Assembly: GCA_040830725.1 (NCBI GenBank)
Contig: JBFOMG010000023.1
Location: forward strand, 1 to 64,000
Length of the DNA: 64,000 nucleotides
Source: JAWKWH01 sp040830725
Lineage (GTDB): Bacteria > Pseudomonadota > Alphaproteobacteria > Rhizobiales > Rhizobiaceae
Direction of reading: 5' to 3'
The notes under the pieces are model-generated. The model was not told where the DNA came from, searched no databases, and was given only the letters and a program-made list of their open reading frames with translations. The position numbers were made by a program, and so were the translations under genes. Shown here piece by piece: positions 53,799-62,838 of the stretch (positions are counted from its first letter, which is position 1; each line of letters begins with the position of its first letter).

Positions 53799-54521
53799 TC
53801 ATTGATGCTCGTCGAGCGAAAGGCTCAGCAGTTTGCTTTGGAGGTCTTGATCACCGGAAAGTTCGGCCATGCCTCCCGTGTGGGCGATATGACCGTCATC
53901 GATCACCGACACATTTGCGCCCAGCGAAGAGGCAAACAGGAAATTCTGTTCCACGAGCAATATCGTCGTCTCCTCGGCGATTTGCCGGAACGCTTCAATC
54001 ATTGAGCGAATGATGGATGGAGCCAATCCTTTTGTCGGCTCGTCAATCAGGATCAGTTCCCGCTTCTCGATGATCGCACGCGATATCGCCAGCATTTGCT
54101 TCTGCCCGCCCGAGAGCGCCCAAGCCGGCTTCTGCCAAAATGTTTCCATTGCCGGGAAAAGGTCGAAAACCTGCTCCAGCTTGCGCTTGTCGAAGGCGCC
54201 TGTCGCTGTTGCTAATTTGAGGTTTTCCTCAATCGTCAGCCCTCCAAATATTCCCATATTTTCAGGTACATAGGCGATACCCAGTCGGGAGATATCCGAT
54301 GTATGCATGGCTGTGATGTCGTGGTGCCGAAACACAATGGCGCCTTTGCGCGCGCGCCAGAGGCCCATTATTGTGCGCAAGGTGGTGGTCTTTCCCGCAC
54401 CGTTGCGCCCCAGGAGAACGTAAACCCCTCCCTCCGGCACATCAAACGTGATCCCGTGCAGTATTCGATATTGCTCAATATCGGTGTGGACGTCGTCGAG
54501 GCGGAGGATGTAGTCGGTCAT
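53799..54521 (-). CDS. ABC ATP-binding protein, LivF type
   Basis: The 240-residue ATPase has Walker A (LLGRNGAGKTTTLRTIMG), signature (LSGGQKQMLAISRAI) and Walker B (ELILIDEPTKGLAP), the last being typical of LivF. Its ATG overlaps the stop of the LivG-type gene (ATGA), showing translational coupling. It forms the ATPase pair of the importer with that protein. Confidence 0.93.
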   Translation of the reverse strand: MTDYILRLDDVHTDIEQYRILHGITFDVPEGGVYVLLGRNGAGKTTTLRTIMGLWRARKGAIVFRHHDITAMHTSDISRLGIAYVPENMGIFGGLTIEENLKLATATGAFDKRKLEQVFDLFPAMETFWQKPAWALSGGQKQMLAISRAIIEKRELILIDEPTKGLAPSIIRSMIEAFRQIAEETTILLVEQNFLFASSLGANVSVIDDGHIAHTGGMAELSGDQDLQSKLLSLSLDEHQ

Positions 54522-55288
54522 GCTGCCTGCTCCCCGGCCGGTATTCCGAGATAGATTTCGCGGACAATCGGCAGTGCGATCACGTCATCCGGTGCACCGT
54601 CGGCAACAAGTTCACCGTTGTGCAAAACGACAATCCTGTCGGCAAGCGCGCGCACCACGTCCATCTTGTGTTCTACGAGCAGGATCGTCTTTGACGCATC
54701 CTTTCGAATTTCTTCGATCAGGTCGAGGATGACAGGCGCCTCGTCGACGCTCATTCCGGCGGTCGGTTCATCGAACATGAACACATCCGGTTCCATCGCA
54801 AGCAACAACGCCACTTCAAGCTTGCGCTGATCGCCATGCGGCAATGCCGCAGCGGGCAGGTGAGCAACAGTCTCAAGCCGTGTCGCCTTCAAATGTTCAC
54901 GCGCACGATCAGCAATTTCACCAAATTTCCCGGTTGACCGGAACATCCTTGGACCGGTCCCGCGCTTTGCCTGCACCGCCAGGCGCACATTCTCCAGAAC
55001 CGTGAGCTTTGGAAACAGATTGGTCAGCTGAAACGCGCGGCCAATGCCCTTCTTTGCCCTGGCCGAGGGAGACAGGCCGGTGATGTCTTCGCCATTCTTG
55101 AACACGCTGCCCTCGCTGGGAGGCAACTGTCCCGAGACCAGATTGAACCATGTGGTTTTGCCGGCGCCATTGGGACCAACGATGACCGTCAGTTCGCCGG
55201 GGTGAAATGAACAGGAAACATTGTTCACCGCTGCGTGACCGCCAAAGCGAATGGTCAGGTTCCGGGTTTCAATCGATGGGGAAGACAT
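54518..55288 (-). CDS. ABC ATP-binding protein, LivG type
   Basis: The protein (256 residues) has Walker A (IVGPNGAGKTTWFNLVSG), Walker B (PDVFMFDEPTAGMSVDEA) and the LivG-typical GIGRAFQLTNLFPKLTVLENV. The signature region reads LPHGDQRKLEVALLLA, a variant seen in the LivG/UrtD group. I chose ATG 55288 rather than an upstream frame that runs into the hairpin region. It follows the binding-protein gene and starts the four-gene ATPase-permease block. Confidence 0.92.
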   Translation of the reverse strand: MSSPSIETRNLTIRFGGHAAVNNVSCSFHPGELTVIVGPNGAGKTTWFNLVSGQLPPSEGSVFKNGEDITGLSPSARAKKGIGRAFQLTNLFPKLTVLENVRLAVQAKRGTGPRMFRSTGKFGEIADRAREHLKATRLETVAHLPAAALPHGDQRKLEVALLLAMEPDVFMFDEPTAGMSVDEAPVILDLIEEIRKDASKTILLVEHKMDVVRALADRIVVLHNGELVADGAPDDVIALPIVREIYLGIPAGEQAA

Positions 55289-55313
55289 CTTTGTTCTCTG
55301 TGTGAGAGCAGCC

Positions 55314-55337
55314 GTTGCGGGCGGCTTCGCCCGCAAC
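55314..55337 (-). other. Strong hairpin between binding-protein and ATPase genes
   Basis: GTTGCGGGCG (55314-55323) and CGCCCGCAAC (55328-55337) form a perfect 10-bp GC-rich stem with a 4-nt loop. On the minus strand no T-tract follows it, so it is more likely an mRNA 3'-end stabiliser than a terminator. It lies straight after the substrate-binding-protein gene. Confidence 0.7.
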
Positions 55338-55351
55338 GAAACGTCAAACGT

Positions 55352-56560
55352 TCATTCCTGATTGTTGCGACCAAGCGGAATGTTCATTTCTTCGGCTTTG
55401 ATCTCGCGCACCAGTTCGGGAATGGCCCATTTCACATTGTCGTCGACACGGATCTTGAAATGGAACATGGACTGCAATGCCTGATGATCTTCAGGCCGAA
55501 ACATCATGGCGCCCTTGGGCGTATCCCAGCTCATGCCTTCCATGGTCGAAATCAGCGTTTCGGTATCCCACTCATCGGCCGTTTCCAGGGCCTTCACGAC
55601 AGCCAAAGCTGCTGACATGCCACCAGCGGTGAAGAAATCCGGTGGGGAATCGTAGCGTTTCTGGTGTTCGGCAACGAGCCAGTCATTGATCGGATTCTTC
55701 GCCGCTTCGTAGTAATAGTAGATCGCGCCTTCCATGCCTGGCACGCGTTTGTAGGTCGGCAATACCGCCAGGATATGCCCGCCTGTCGAAATCTCGATAC
55801 CGAAGCGCGATGGATCCATTCCGGTCAGTGCACCCATTGGATCGCCCGAACCTGCGACGTAGATCAGGATCACCTTGCGGCCGTCCTTTTCCTTCAAGGC
55901 GTTGAACAGACGCTCCCCAACCGCCGTATAGTCGGTGGTTTTGAGCGGAACATATTCTTCGGCGACAATTGTTGCTCCGGTACCATCAAGCGCCTTCTTG
56001 AACGCTGCGATCCCGTCTTTGCCGAACGCATAATCCTCTGCCAGCGTGGCAACGAAAAGGTTCTTATCAGGCTTCAGCGCCAGCGCTTGCGCCTGCATGT
56101 CCATCGATGAATTTCGCGAGGTCTTGAAAACATAACGGTTGGAGTCAGGGCCGGTCAGCGAGTCAGCCACGGCAGGCTCAACCAGCAAAATCTTCTCGTA
56201 TTCCTCGGCAATGGGCAACATGGCAGTGGTAACGCCGGAAGACGTTCCGCCGACTGCAATCAGCACGTCATCGTCTCCATAGGCTTCGGCCAAGACTGAG
56301 CGAGCCACGTCGGGCTTAAATTGCGTATCCTTTTCAAGGACTTCGATCTTTTTTCCTTTGATCATCATCGAGCCGTTGGTGGCGTATTCCAGCCCCATAT
56401 TGAAACCCGTTGAAGTCTGCTTGGAGAACACTTCGAATGTCGAACCCGACAGTCCATGGACCAAGGCAATCTTGACCGTATCGTCTTGCGCAAAAGCAGC
56501 GACCAGCGTGCCGGTCGCCAGAACCGACGCCACCGCAATCGAACCAAATAGTTTTTTCAT
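55352..56560 (-). CDS. Periplasmic binding protein of the branched-chain-type ABC importer
   Basis: The 402-residue protein has a signal peptide (MKKLFGSIAVASVLATGTLV, then AAFA) and the type I periplasmic-binding fold of Liv/Urt/amide-binding proteins: VKIALVHGLSGSTFEV, DVLIAVGGTSSGVTTAMLPI and LFVATLAEDYAFGKDGIAAFKKAL. A perfect AAGGAGG site precedes the ATG at 56560. The ligand could be a branched-chain amino acid, an amide or an aromatic acid; nothing in the sequence decides. It is the first gene of the operon and should be expressed most strongly. Confidence 0.92.
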   Translation of the reverse strand: MKKLFGSIAVASVLATGTLVAAFAQDDTVKIALVHGLSGSTFEVFSKQTSTGFNMGLEYATNGSMMIKGKKIEVLEKDTQFKPDVARSVLAEAYGDDDVLIAVGGTSSGVTTAMLPIAEEYEKILLVEPAVADSLTGPDSNRYVFKTSRNSSMDMQAQALALKPDKNLFVATLAEDYAFGKDGIAAFKKALDGTGATIVAEEYVPLKTTDYTAVGERLFNALKEKDGRKVILIYVAGSGDPMGALTGMDPSRFGIEISTGGHILAVLPTYKRVPGMEGAIYYYYEAAKNPINDWLVAEHQKRYDSPPDFFTAGGMSAALAVVKALETADEWDTETLISTMEGMSWDTPKGAMMFRPEDHQALQSMFHFKIRVDDNVKWAIPELVREIKAEEMNIPLGRNNQE

Positions 56561-56835
56561 ATCGTTCCTCCTTGAACAAAAGGCATATTGTCTGCGGATC
56601 AAGAGATCCTCAGTTTAGTTCCCTCAGAAGCCGAGTTCGCAGGCTCGGCTCGCCTATTGTTTATTTGTGGGCCGCATTCGGCTTAGCCGAATATCGGCTG
56701 CACAACATGGCGCATCAGGTTTGCCGATGCTGCAGTCAGGTGCAGTTTGCGTCGTCCTTTTTCAGCTTTGAACCGACGTTTCAGATGCTAATATCCATCA
56801 GAAGCCATTGGCAGGGCAATATCGTAGAAATACGC

Positions 56836-57402
56836 ATGGACAGACCGCAAAACCACGACAAGCTCGACCTACAGGCGTTTTCCATGGCGCCGGTCGGCAT
56901 TGTAATGACTGAAAACCGGATCATCCGGACCTGCAATCCGGCATTTGCCAGCATGTTCGGATATGACGCCGAGGCATTGCGGGATCAGTCTTTTGCGATC
57001 CTGTATCCTTCTTACGAGGAATTTGTTCGCGTTCGAAATGTCGGCGTGAAGCCCCTACGCGAAATCAACCGGTACTCCGATGAGCGGATCATGGCGCGCG
57101 CAGACGGAACCCTGTTTTGGTGCAGGGTACGCGGTGTGACGCTGACCACCGAAGGCGATCCGTTGATGAAGGCGGTGTGGAGCTTCGCCGACCTCTCCAG
57201 CGAGCGGCCGGTAACACAGCTTTCAACACGAGAACGCCAGATCATCATGCATCTGGGCGATGGTCGAACGAGCAAGGAAATCGCGCGCCAAATCGGCATA
57301 TCTCACAGAACAGTCGAAACTTATCGCGCGAGATTGTTGAAGAAATTCAACTCGTCAAACGTTGCCGAGCTGCTCGGAAAGCTCAGCGGCATGCCCGACT
57401 GA
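56836..57402 (+). CDS. PAS-LuxR transcriptional regulator
   Basis: The 188-residue protein combines an N-terminal PAS domain (about 15-125, with APVGIVMTENRIIRTCNPAFASMFGYDAEAL) and a C-terminal LuxR helix-turn-helix (LSTRERQIIMHLGDGRTSKE, then ISHRTVETYRARLLKKF). There is no receiver domain. I chose ATG 56836; a longer frame from 56572 is open but its residues look non-coding. It is divergent from the ABC importer operon and is a candidate regulator of it. Confidence 0.82.
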   Translation: MDRPQNHDKLDLQAFSMAPVGIVMTENRIIRTCNPAFASMFGYDAEALRDQSFAILYPSYEEFVRVRNVGVKPLREINRYSDERIMARADGTLFWCRVRGVTLTTEGDPLMKAVWSFADLSSERPVTQLSTRERQIIMHLGDGRTSKEIARQIGISHRTVETYRARLLKKFNSSNVAELLGKLSGMPD

Positions 57403-57599
57403 CCCGTGATATTGTGCCTGGATTGCCTGAGTCTGGCCAGATCGCCAACCAACGGTGACAGCGGAATATCTGACCTGCAGTGTTGCGCCTGGCGCTGAAC
57501 GACCGCCACTCACTTTGGATTACAATTCTCTCATTATCCTCGAAATCGCAGACAATGGTCCCTACATAGTTCGTAATCAGACCGAGAGGGAACCAAATC

Positions 57600-57755
57600 A
57601 TGGTTGCACGCCCGAAAAACAGAACGCACGAGCGTGAACGCGCACGGCATGAAACGGTCGCTGAGCGCGAATGGATCATCCGCAATGACAAGCGTTTCGC
57701 ACCGGCCGAACTTGTTCTGCCCGGTCTTGTCCTGGCGGCTCTGATATTGATTTAA
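57600..57755 (+). CDS. Short membrane-associated peptide (51 residues)
   Basis: The small frame encodes a basic N-terminal half (MVARPKNRTHERERARHETV) and a single hydrophobic helix at the C-terminus (PAELVLPGLVLAALILI). GAGAGGGAA lies 9-10 bases before the ATG. The charge pattern and helix fit a small inner-membrane protein with its N-terminus in the cytoplasm. It matches no family I know, and support is limited to the ribosome-binding site and composition. Confidence 0.5.
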   Translation: MVARPKNRTHERERARHETVAEREWIIRNDKRFAPAELVLPGLVLAALILI

Positions 57756-57818
57756 GGTTTTTTACAGCCGATATGCCGGAACAACCGGCTGCCCACCGGC
57801 AATTCGATATTGGCTACT

Positions 57819-58316
57819 TCAGGGAGTGTTTTCAGCCTTATCCACCCAGAAGAATACAAATGATTTCTGCAGCGGCGCCTTGTCTTTGATCGAGACGGTA
57901 AATCGAAACCCGTCCAATTCAAAATACCTGGCTTCGTATGAATCCGGGTGATTTACACCTGTATCCATCGATTCCGAAGCACTTGAGCCCAAGCACTGTT
58001 TTATACGCCCCAACAAGGCCGTAAATCCAGCCGTTGCATGCTGATCGCGATATTCGAACGTCCACATGCACATATGTGACTTACCACCCGATTTGGTGAA
58101 TAACCTGCAATCCGGCTGAACAACGGGATTTTTAGCCACCGTGAAGAGCGGTTCCACATCCGCCGGTGTGGGTGCGATGACAAAGCTGTTCTGAGCCAAT
58201 GCCCCCAGTTTCTCAATTGCCGGGCAGAAATCCTTGTCCGCGGCCTGACCGGGAAATGGCAGGACTAGCGTTATCAAGGCGACGAGTGAACGAACCGGCT
58301 TCGGCAGAATAGGCAT
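57819..58316 (-). CDS. Secreted protein of unknown function
   Basis: The 165-residue product has a signal peptide (VRSLVALITLVLPFPGQAA) and a mature domain with four cysteines (DFCPAI, PDCRLF, MCMWTF and KQCLGS) that could form two disulfides. I chose ATG 58316 because AAGGGGACC is directly before it. I do not recognise the family. It is divergent from the hydrolase gene that starts at 58500. Confidence 0.7.
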   Translation of the reverse strand: MPILPKPVRSLVALITLVLPFPGQAADKDFCPAIEKLGALAQNSFVIAPTPADVEPLFTVAKNPVVQPDCRLFTKSGGKSHMCMWTFEYRDQHATAGFTALLGRIKQCLGSSASESMDTGVNHPDSYEARYFELDGFRFTVSIKDKAPLQKSFVFFWVDKAENTP

Positions 58317-58499
58317 GGTCCCCTTACCAGGTGTTTCAAAAGCTGCTCCGGTCAAATTCGATCAAGAAATTTTGCTGCCGGAACGGAGATTTGTCTGCCA
58401 CGGTCAAAACGCGATGCGAAGCAATTTGCCGGGTCGTTGGTTGCACGGCAGCCTCACGAATGGAATTATCGGCCATGGCTCTCATCAAAACACTCTCCG

Positions 58500-59324
58500 A
58501 TGCAGACTGAAACCGTCAACCGGGAAATGGCCGGGCTCAACGTACTGACAGCGACGCCGGGTAGTGCAAACCCCGGCAATCCGCCCATCCTTCTCGTCCA
58601 TGGTGCGTGGCACGGGGCGTGGTGTTGGGCAGAAACCTTCGTTCCCTACTTCGCTGAAAAAGGATTTGAAGTTTACGCAATCGATCTCCGCGGTCACGGA
58701 AAAAGTCCGGCAGTCAAATCGATGCGATGGAACCGCATCCGTGATTATGTCGACGATGTCGAAGCAATAGCCGGGAAACTATCCGTACCACCGGTGGTCA
58801 TCGGCCATTCCATGGGTGGGCTTGTCTGTCAGCATCTGGTCTGCCGGACGGACCGGATGGCAGGCGTCGGATTACTGGCTACCGTACCGAGTTACGGAGT
58901 CTGGAGAGCAACCACCAATATTGCGCTTTCACGGCCTATCGATTTTCTCAAAGTCAATTTGACACTGTCGCTCTGGCCGCTGGTCAGCAATCCGGTCAAA
59001 GCAAAACACATGTTTTTGGACGCAGATGCAAGTGACGAGGATATCCGCGAATTAGCAACAAATCTGGCGGACGAATCGTGGCTCGGATTTCTCGACATGC
59101 TGATCTTTGACCTGCCGCGCAAGCACAACAGAGAAGTTCCAATGCTCGTCGTCGGCGGAGAAAAGGACACTTTGTTCAGTCCTGATTCCCAACATCACAC
59201 TGCGCGATTCCACGATTGCGAAAGCATTATCGTGCCAAACGCACCACATGATCTGATGCTGTCAAAACACTGGCAGGTGGCGGCAGGACATTTTCACAAC
59301 TGGCTGGAGAATTTGAACGGTTGA
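58500..59324 (+). CDS. Alpha/beta hydrolase
   Basis: The protein of about 274 residues has the alpha/beta-hydrolase core: LLVHGAWHGAWCWAE, YAIDLRGHGKSPA, the nucleophile elbow VIGHSMGGLVCQHLV, the acid in VVGGEKDTLFSP and the histidine in VPNAPHDLMLS. I chose ATG 58500; ATG 58527 with CCGGGAA upstream is the alternative. The gap before it (58317-58499) shows no other gene. The substrate is unknown. Confidence 0.82.
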   Translation: MQTETVNREMAGLNVLTATPGSANPGNPPILLVHGAWHGAWCWAETFVPYFAEKGFEVYAIDLRGHGKSPAVKSMRWNRIRDYVDDVEAIAGKLSVPPVVIGHSMGGLVCQHLVCRTDRMAGVGLLATVPSYGVWRATTNIALSRPIDFLKVNLTLSLWPLVSNPVKAKHMFLDADASDEDIRELATNLADESWLGFLDMLIFDLPRKHNREVPMLVVGGEKDTLFSPDSQHHTARFHDCESIIVPNAPHDLMLSKHWQVAAGHFHNWLENLNG

Positions 59325-59365
59325 CCGTATCGTAGCGTCCCGCACCCAAGCAGGTTGATCTGAGC

Positions 59366-60160
59366 ATGACTGCAACCATTCGCGCCGGTTTCGGCGGCTG
59401 GACATTTGAGCCTTGGAACACTTCGTTTTATCCACCCAAGCTGGCCAAGAAGCGTCAGCTTGAACATGCCTCGCGCCAAGTTCCGACCATTGAGATCAAC
59501 GGCACCTACTATCGCGATCAGAAGCCGGCAGTCTTTGCAGGCTGGGCGGCGGAAGTACCGCAGGATTTTGTCTTCTCGATGAAAGCCAACCGTTTCACAA
59601 CGATCAAGAAGGTACTGGCCGAATCCGGCGAATCCATTTCGCGATTCATCAATTCCGGTATCAGCGAACTCGGACCTCATCTGGGACCGATTGTCTGGCA
59701 GTTCGCACCGACGAAGAAGTTCGACCCTGAAGATTTTGATGCGTGGTTGCAGCTGCTACCCGAAAGCCAGGACGGGATAAAATTACAGCATGCACTTGAG
59801 GTACGTCACGAGAGCTTTCTTGATCCGGAGTTTGTTTCGATGGCAAGAAAGTACAATGCCGCCATCGTCTGTGCTGATCACGAAATCTATCCGGAAATCG
59901 CTGATGTGACATCCGACTTCGTTTACGCGCGTTTGCAGCGCGGAAACGACGAGATCGAGACCTGCTACGAAGATACCGAGATGGACCGTTGGGTTGCGCG
60001 GGCAAAACAATGGGCCTCGGCTGGCCAGCCGGACGATCTGCCATTGGTCAGTGCGCAATCACCGGTGCCTGAAATTCCCCGCGATGTGTATCTCTACTTC
60101 ATTCGCCACGGCAAGGCACGCGCACCACACGGTGCGATGGCGTTCATGGAGCGGCTGTAG
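59366..60160 (+). CDS. DUF72 domain protein (YecE-like)
   Basis: The 264-residue protein matches the DUF72 family, a TIM-barrel-like fold: RAGFGGWTFEPWNTSFYP at the N-terminus, VPTIEINGTYYRDQKPAVFAGWAAEVPQDFVFSMKANRF, then ALEVRHESFLDPEFV and a C-terminal DVYLYFIRHGKARAPHGA. Function is unknown; some relatives lie near DNA-repair or nuclease genes. It follows the hydrolase gene by 41 bp on the same strand. Confidence 0.9.
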   Translation: MTATIRAGFGGWTFEPWNTSFYPPKLAKKRQLEHASRQVPTIEINGTYYRDQKPAVFAGWAAEVPQDFVFSMKANRFTTIKKVLAESGESISRFINSGISELGPHLGPIVWQFAPTKKFDPEDFDAWLQLLPESQDGIKLQHALEVRHESFLDPEFVSMARKYNAAIVCADHEIYPEIADVTSDFVYARLQRGNDEIETCYEDTEMDRWVARAKQWASAGQPDDLPLVSAQSPVPEIPRDVYLYFIRHGKARAPHGAMAFMERL

Positions 60161-60186
60161 CCTTTCACGTCATGACGAATTGCCGT

Positions 60187-60996
60187 TCAACGGCGATCTG
60201 ACTCATCGATAAACTTTTCAACAATGTCGCTGACAAAATCGGGGTTTTCGACTGTTGAGGAATGACCGGCGGCCGGAATGATCGTCAGCTGCGAGCCCTT
60301 GATTGCAGCGGCGATGCGCTCAGATTTGGCAGGAACCGTTGCGGTGTCTTCATCACCCACCGCCACCAGTGTGGGGCAAGTGATGTTCTCGAGCTCGTCG
60401 AAGACACCCTTTCGCTCAATGACCCCTGTGACAGCCCGCGTAATGCCGATCCGGTGGTTGCCGACGATGCGGTCGCGCCACAATTTGCGATCCGAGGCGC
60501 GAGAAGGATCGGACATAAATGTCTTTCCAAACAATATTGGCATTACCCTGCCCACGACCAAACTGAGCCCAAACCAGCGCGCGACAAAATTCAGCATGCG
60601 ATATTTTGGTGCGCTTTCTCCCGGTTCCTCATCGGCGCTGGTCTCAAGCAATGTCAGTGACTTAACCACCTCCGGGCGTCGCGCTGCCAACCGCATGCCG
60701 ACAAATCCGCCCATCGACAGGCCGACAAAATGACATGGCGCGATATTCAGTTGAGAGATCAGCGCGACAGCATCATCCGTCAGCGTATCCATGTCGTAGC
60801 CGGTTTCGGCAATCTCGCTTCCGCCCTGGCCGCGGTGATCATAGGCAATGCAGCGATATCGACCTTTTAGCCGCTCAATCTGGGCAGAGAACATTTTGCC
60901 GGACATAATCAGACCATGCGAGAAAACGATCGCCGCGCCATCGCCGCCGGTGTCGGTATAGTGCAGGTCGACGCCATTTACGTTGATCTTTGGCAT
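60187..60996 (-). CDS. Alpha/beta hydrolase (3-oxoadipate enol-lactonase-like)
   Basis: The 269-residue protein has IVFSHGLIMSGKMFSAQIERL, IAYDHRGQGGSE, the nucleophile elbow FVGLSMGGFVGMRLA, the acid in VAVGDEDTATVP and the histidine in IPAAGHSSTVENP. The N-terminal MPKINVNGVDLHYTDTGGDG resembles the PcaD-like branch, but no aromatic-degradation genes are near. It lies 37 bp downstream of the NAD(P)HX-repair gene on the same strand and may be co-transcribed. Confidence 0.86.
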   Translation of the reverse strand: MPKINVNGVDLHYTDTGGDGAAIVFSHGLIMSGKMFSAQIERLKGRYRCIAYDHRGQGGSEIAETGYDMDTLTDDAVALISQLNIAPCHFVGLSMGGFVGMRLAARRPEVVKSLTLLETSADEEPGESAPKYRMLNFVARWFGLSLVVGRVMPILFGKTFMSDPSRASDRKLWRDRIVGNHRIGITRAVTGVIERKGVFDELENITCPTLVAVGDEDTATVPAKSERIAAAIKGSQLTIIPAAGHSSTVENPDFVSDIVEKFIDESDRR

Positions 60997-61033
60997 TGAA
61001 CTTTACTCCCTGGTCAGTTTTGCAACGGTGAGA

Positions 61034-62539
61034 CTATCCGCCAACACCAGCAAATGCTGCCTGAATTGACCGGATGAAATCCTCGGCAATCGCCCCCTGA
61101 CCGGCAATCCTGCCGGTTTCGCCATGAAGCCATACCGCAGCGCAGGAAGCTTCAAATGCCGGCATGCCTTGCGAGGCCAATCCTGCAATGATTCCAGCCA
61201 GGACGTCTCCCGAACCAGCCGTCGCGAGCCACGCGGTACCGTTGGTATTGATTGCAGCGCGGCCATCGGGAGCGGCAATAATGGTATCGGGACCTTTGTA
61301 AACAACGACCGAATTTGACCTGGCCGACGCCGATCGGGCGCGCTCCAGTTTTGAGAGACCATCATCAACCGCGATGTCAGCAAACAGTTTTTTGAATTCT
61401 CCTTCGTGCGGCGTAAGAACCAGAGCCGGCCCTTCATCGGGTCTTTCAAACAACGTTTGCGGACTACCTGCAAACGAAGTCAGCGCATCGGCATCAAGCA
61501 CCAATGTTTCCGGTGACGTGTCAATCTCTCGGTCCGCGTCATTTCCGGTGAGTACCCGGACAAAGTCGCGCGCCTTCTCACCAACACCGAAACCGGGGCC
61601 GAGCAGAAATGTGCGGCAGCGGCCAGTCTGCATCATGGCAAACAAGTCATCTGCGGTGTCGAGCTTGGCAAGCATGATCGAAGTCAGATGAGAAGCGTTG
61701 ACCTGAATCGCATTGCCAGGCGAATAAACCGTCACCGCACCTGCTCCAGCACGCTGCGCAGCCGACGCCGCAAGTCTGGCCGCGCCGGTGCTCGCAATAC
61801 CTCCGGAAAATGCCCCAACAGCGCCCCTGGAGTATTTGTGCGCGTCAATTTTTAAGATGGGCAGCTGGTTGCACCATTGTGAGGGATGGTTTTCGCACGC
61901 AAGCGGGTCGATCTCGTCCAGTATCTGAGCGGATATGCCGATATCGGCGAGGACGGTTTCACCACACAACTGCCGTCCAGGATTTAGCAGATGACCAGGT
62001 TTTTTGCGAAAGAAGGTGACAGTGAGGTTTGCCGGACAAGCTGCGCCAAGAACCTCGCCACTATGCCCAGACAGACCTGACGGCAGATCAACTGCGACAA
62101 CCGGACAGTCTGATGTTCTGGCCCGTTCAACGGCATCCAGCGCGCCTCCAGAAAGCGGCCGCTGCAATCCAGCCCCAAAAAGGGCATCGACCACCAATGT
62201 GCCTGTGTCGGGCGAGAATTCGCCTATCTCGCCTGCTTTAATTCCACAGTTATCAGCAGCAAGAGCTGCGTCACTTCCCGGTTTTGGCGGCGCCAAAGCG
62301 AATATGGAGACCGGAATACCTGCCCGGGCGAGTTCGCCTGCGACCACATAACCGTCTCCACCGTTGTTGCCGGGTCCGCAAAGGACTTCGGCTGAACGAA
62401 TTTGAGCGAAGCGCGCCAGAATTTCCCTGGCAATAGCCCGGCCGGCGTTTTCCATTAGCTGCAAGCCGGAATAGGGCCCTTCAGCTATTGCCATCCGGTC
62501 GATCAACGCCATTTCTTCCGGGGTCAACAATTCATGCAA
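61034..62539 (-). CDS. nnr: Bifunctional NAD(P)H-hydrate epimerase / ADP-dependent dehydratase
   Basis: The 501-residue protein has an N-terminal YjeF_N epimerase domain (about 1-215, with MENAGRAIA, CGPGNNGGDGYVVAGEL and VDALFGAGLQRPL) and a C-terminal ribokinase-like dehydratase (about 225-495, with VLTPHEGEFKKLF and WLATAGSGDVLAGIIAG). Together they repair hydrated NADH and NADPH. I chose the TTG at 62539 (MHELLTPEEMALIDR), which has GGAGAG upstream and matches the family N-terminus; longer options are a GTG at 62560 and a TTG at 62575. It is divergent from glnB. Confidence 0.92.
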   Translation of the reverse strand: MHELLTPEEMALIDRMAIAEGPYSGLQLMENAGRAIAREILARFAQIRSAEVLCGPGNNGGDGYVVAGELARAGIPVSIFALAPPKPGSDAALAADNCGIKAGEIGEFSPDTGTLVVDALFGAGLQRPLSGGALDAVERARTSDCPVVAVDLPSGLSGHSGEVLGAACPANLTVTFFRKKPGHLLNPGRQLCGETVLADIGISAQILDEIDPLACENHPSQWCNQLPILKIDAHKYSRGAVGAFSGGIASTGAARLAASAAQRAGAGAVTVYSPGNAIQVNASHLTSIMLAKLDTADDLFAMMQTGRCRTFLLGPGFGVGEKARDFVRVLTGNDADREIDTSPETLVLDADALTSFAGSPQTLFERPDEGPALVLTPHEGEFKKLFADIAVDDGLSKLERARSASARSNSVVVYKGPDTIIAAPDGRAAINTNGTAWLATAGSGDVLAGIIAGLASQGMPAFEASCAAVWLHGETGRIAGQGAIAEDFIRSIQAAFAGVGG

Positions 62540-62614
62540 TTGCGGCGCTCTCCATCCCACAACATTCGGCGACAAAATGAACGCAGTAAACCAGATTGGG
62601 CAAGCGCTATGTGA

Positions 62615-62639
62615 AAATTGCCTACTTATTAGGCAATTT
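62615..62639. promoter_or_regulatory. Perfect 10-bp inverted repeat upstream of glnB
   Basis: AAATTGCCTA (62615-62624) and TAGGCAATTT (62630-62639) are perfect complements around CTTAT. It is centred about 170 bp upstream of the predicted sigma-54 start of transcription, a normal distance for an enhancer. It does not match the NtrC consensus well. A second, shorter repeat, CTGCCA (62657-62662) with TGGCAG (62667-62672), follows. Confidence 0.55.
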
Positions 62640-62772
62640 GGCTATTTTTTTTGCAACTGCCACTTTTGGCAGGCTCCAAAACCACGGCCCGACCACCGAG
62701 CCGGGCAGGAACCTGTCGCCGTTGGGCGGAGTTTGAGCGCTAACCGGGTTTCTTTCATCAGTGAACAGCAGT

Positions 62773-62788
62773 TGGCACGCTTCGTGCT
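62773..62788 (+). promoter_or_regulatory. Sigma-54 (-24/-12) promoter of glnB-glnA
   Basis: TGGCACG-CTTC-GTGCT matches the sigma-54 consensus TGGCACG-N4-TTGCT with one mismatch, and the GG and GC doublets have the required 12-bp spacing. Transcription should start near 62798, about 40 bp before the glnB ATG. Nitrogen-regulated, NtrC-dependent glnB promoters are known in rhizobia. Confidence 0.8.
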
Positions 62789-62838
62789 TGGGAAGTCGCG
62801 AAAACGGAATACCACCCTCTCCGGAGTTACTTCCAATC

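Noticed and set aside
56572..56835. N-terminal extension of the PAS-LuxR protein by 88 residues
   Set aside because: The residues are cysteine- and arginine-rich without recognisable domain, and the region must hold promoters for the divergent genes.
62645..62652. T8 run after the 62615-62639 repeat as an intrinsic terminator
   Set aside because: The T-run begins six bases after the stem rather than directly, and no gene ends upstream on the plus strand, so a terminator is not well supported.
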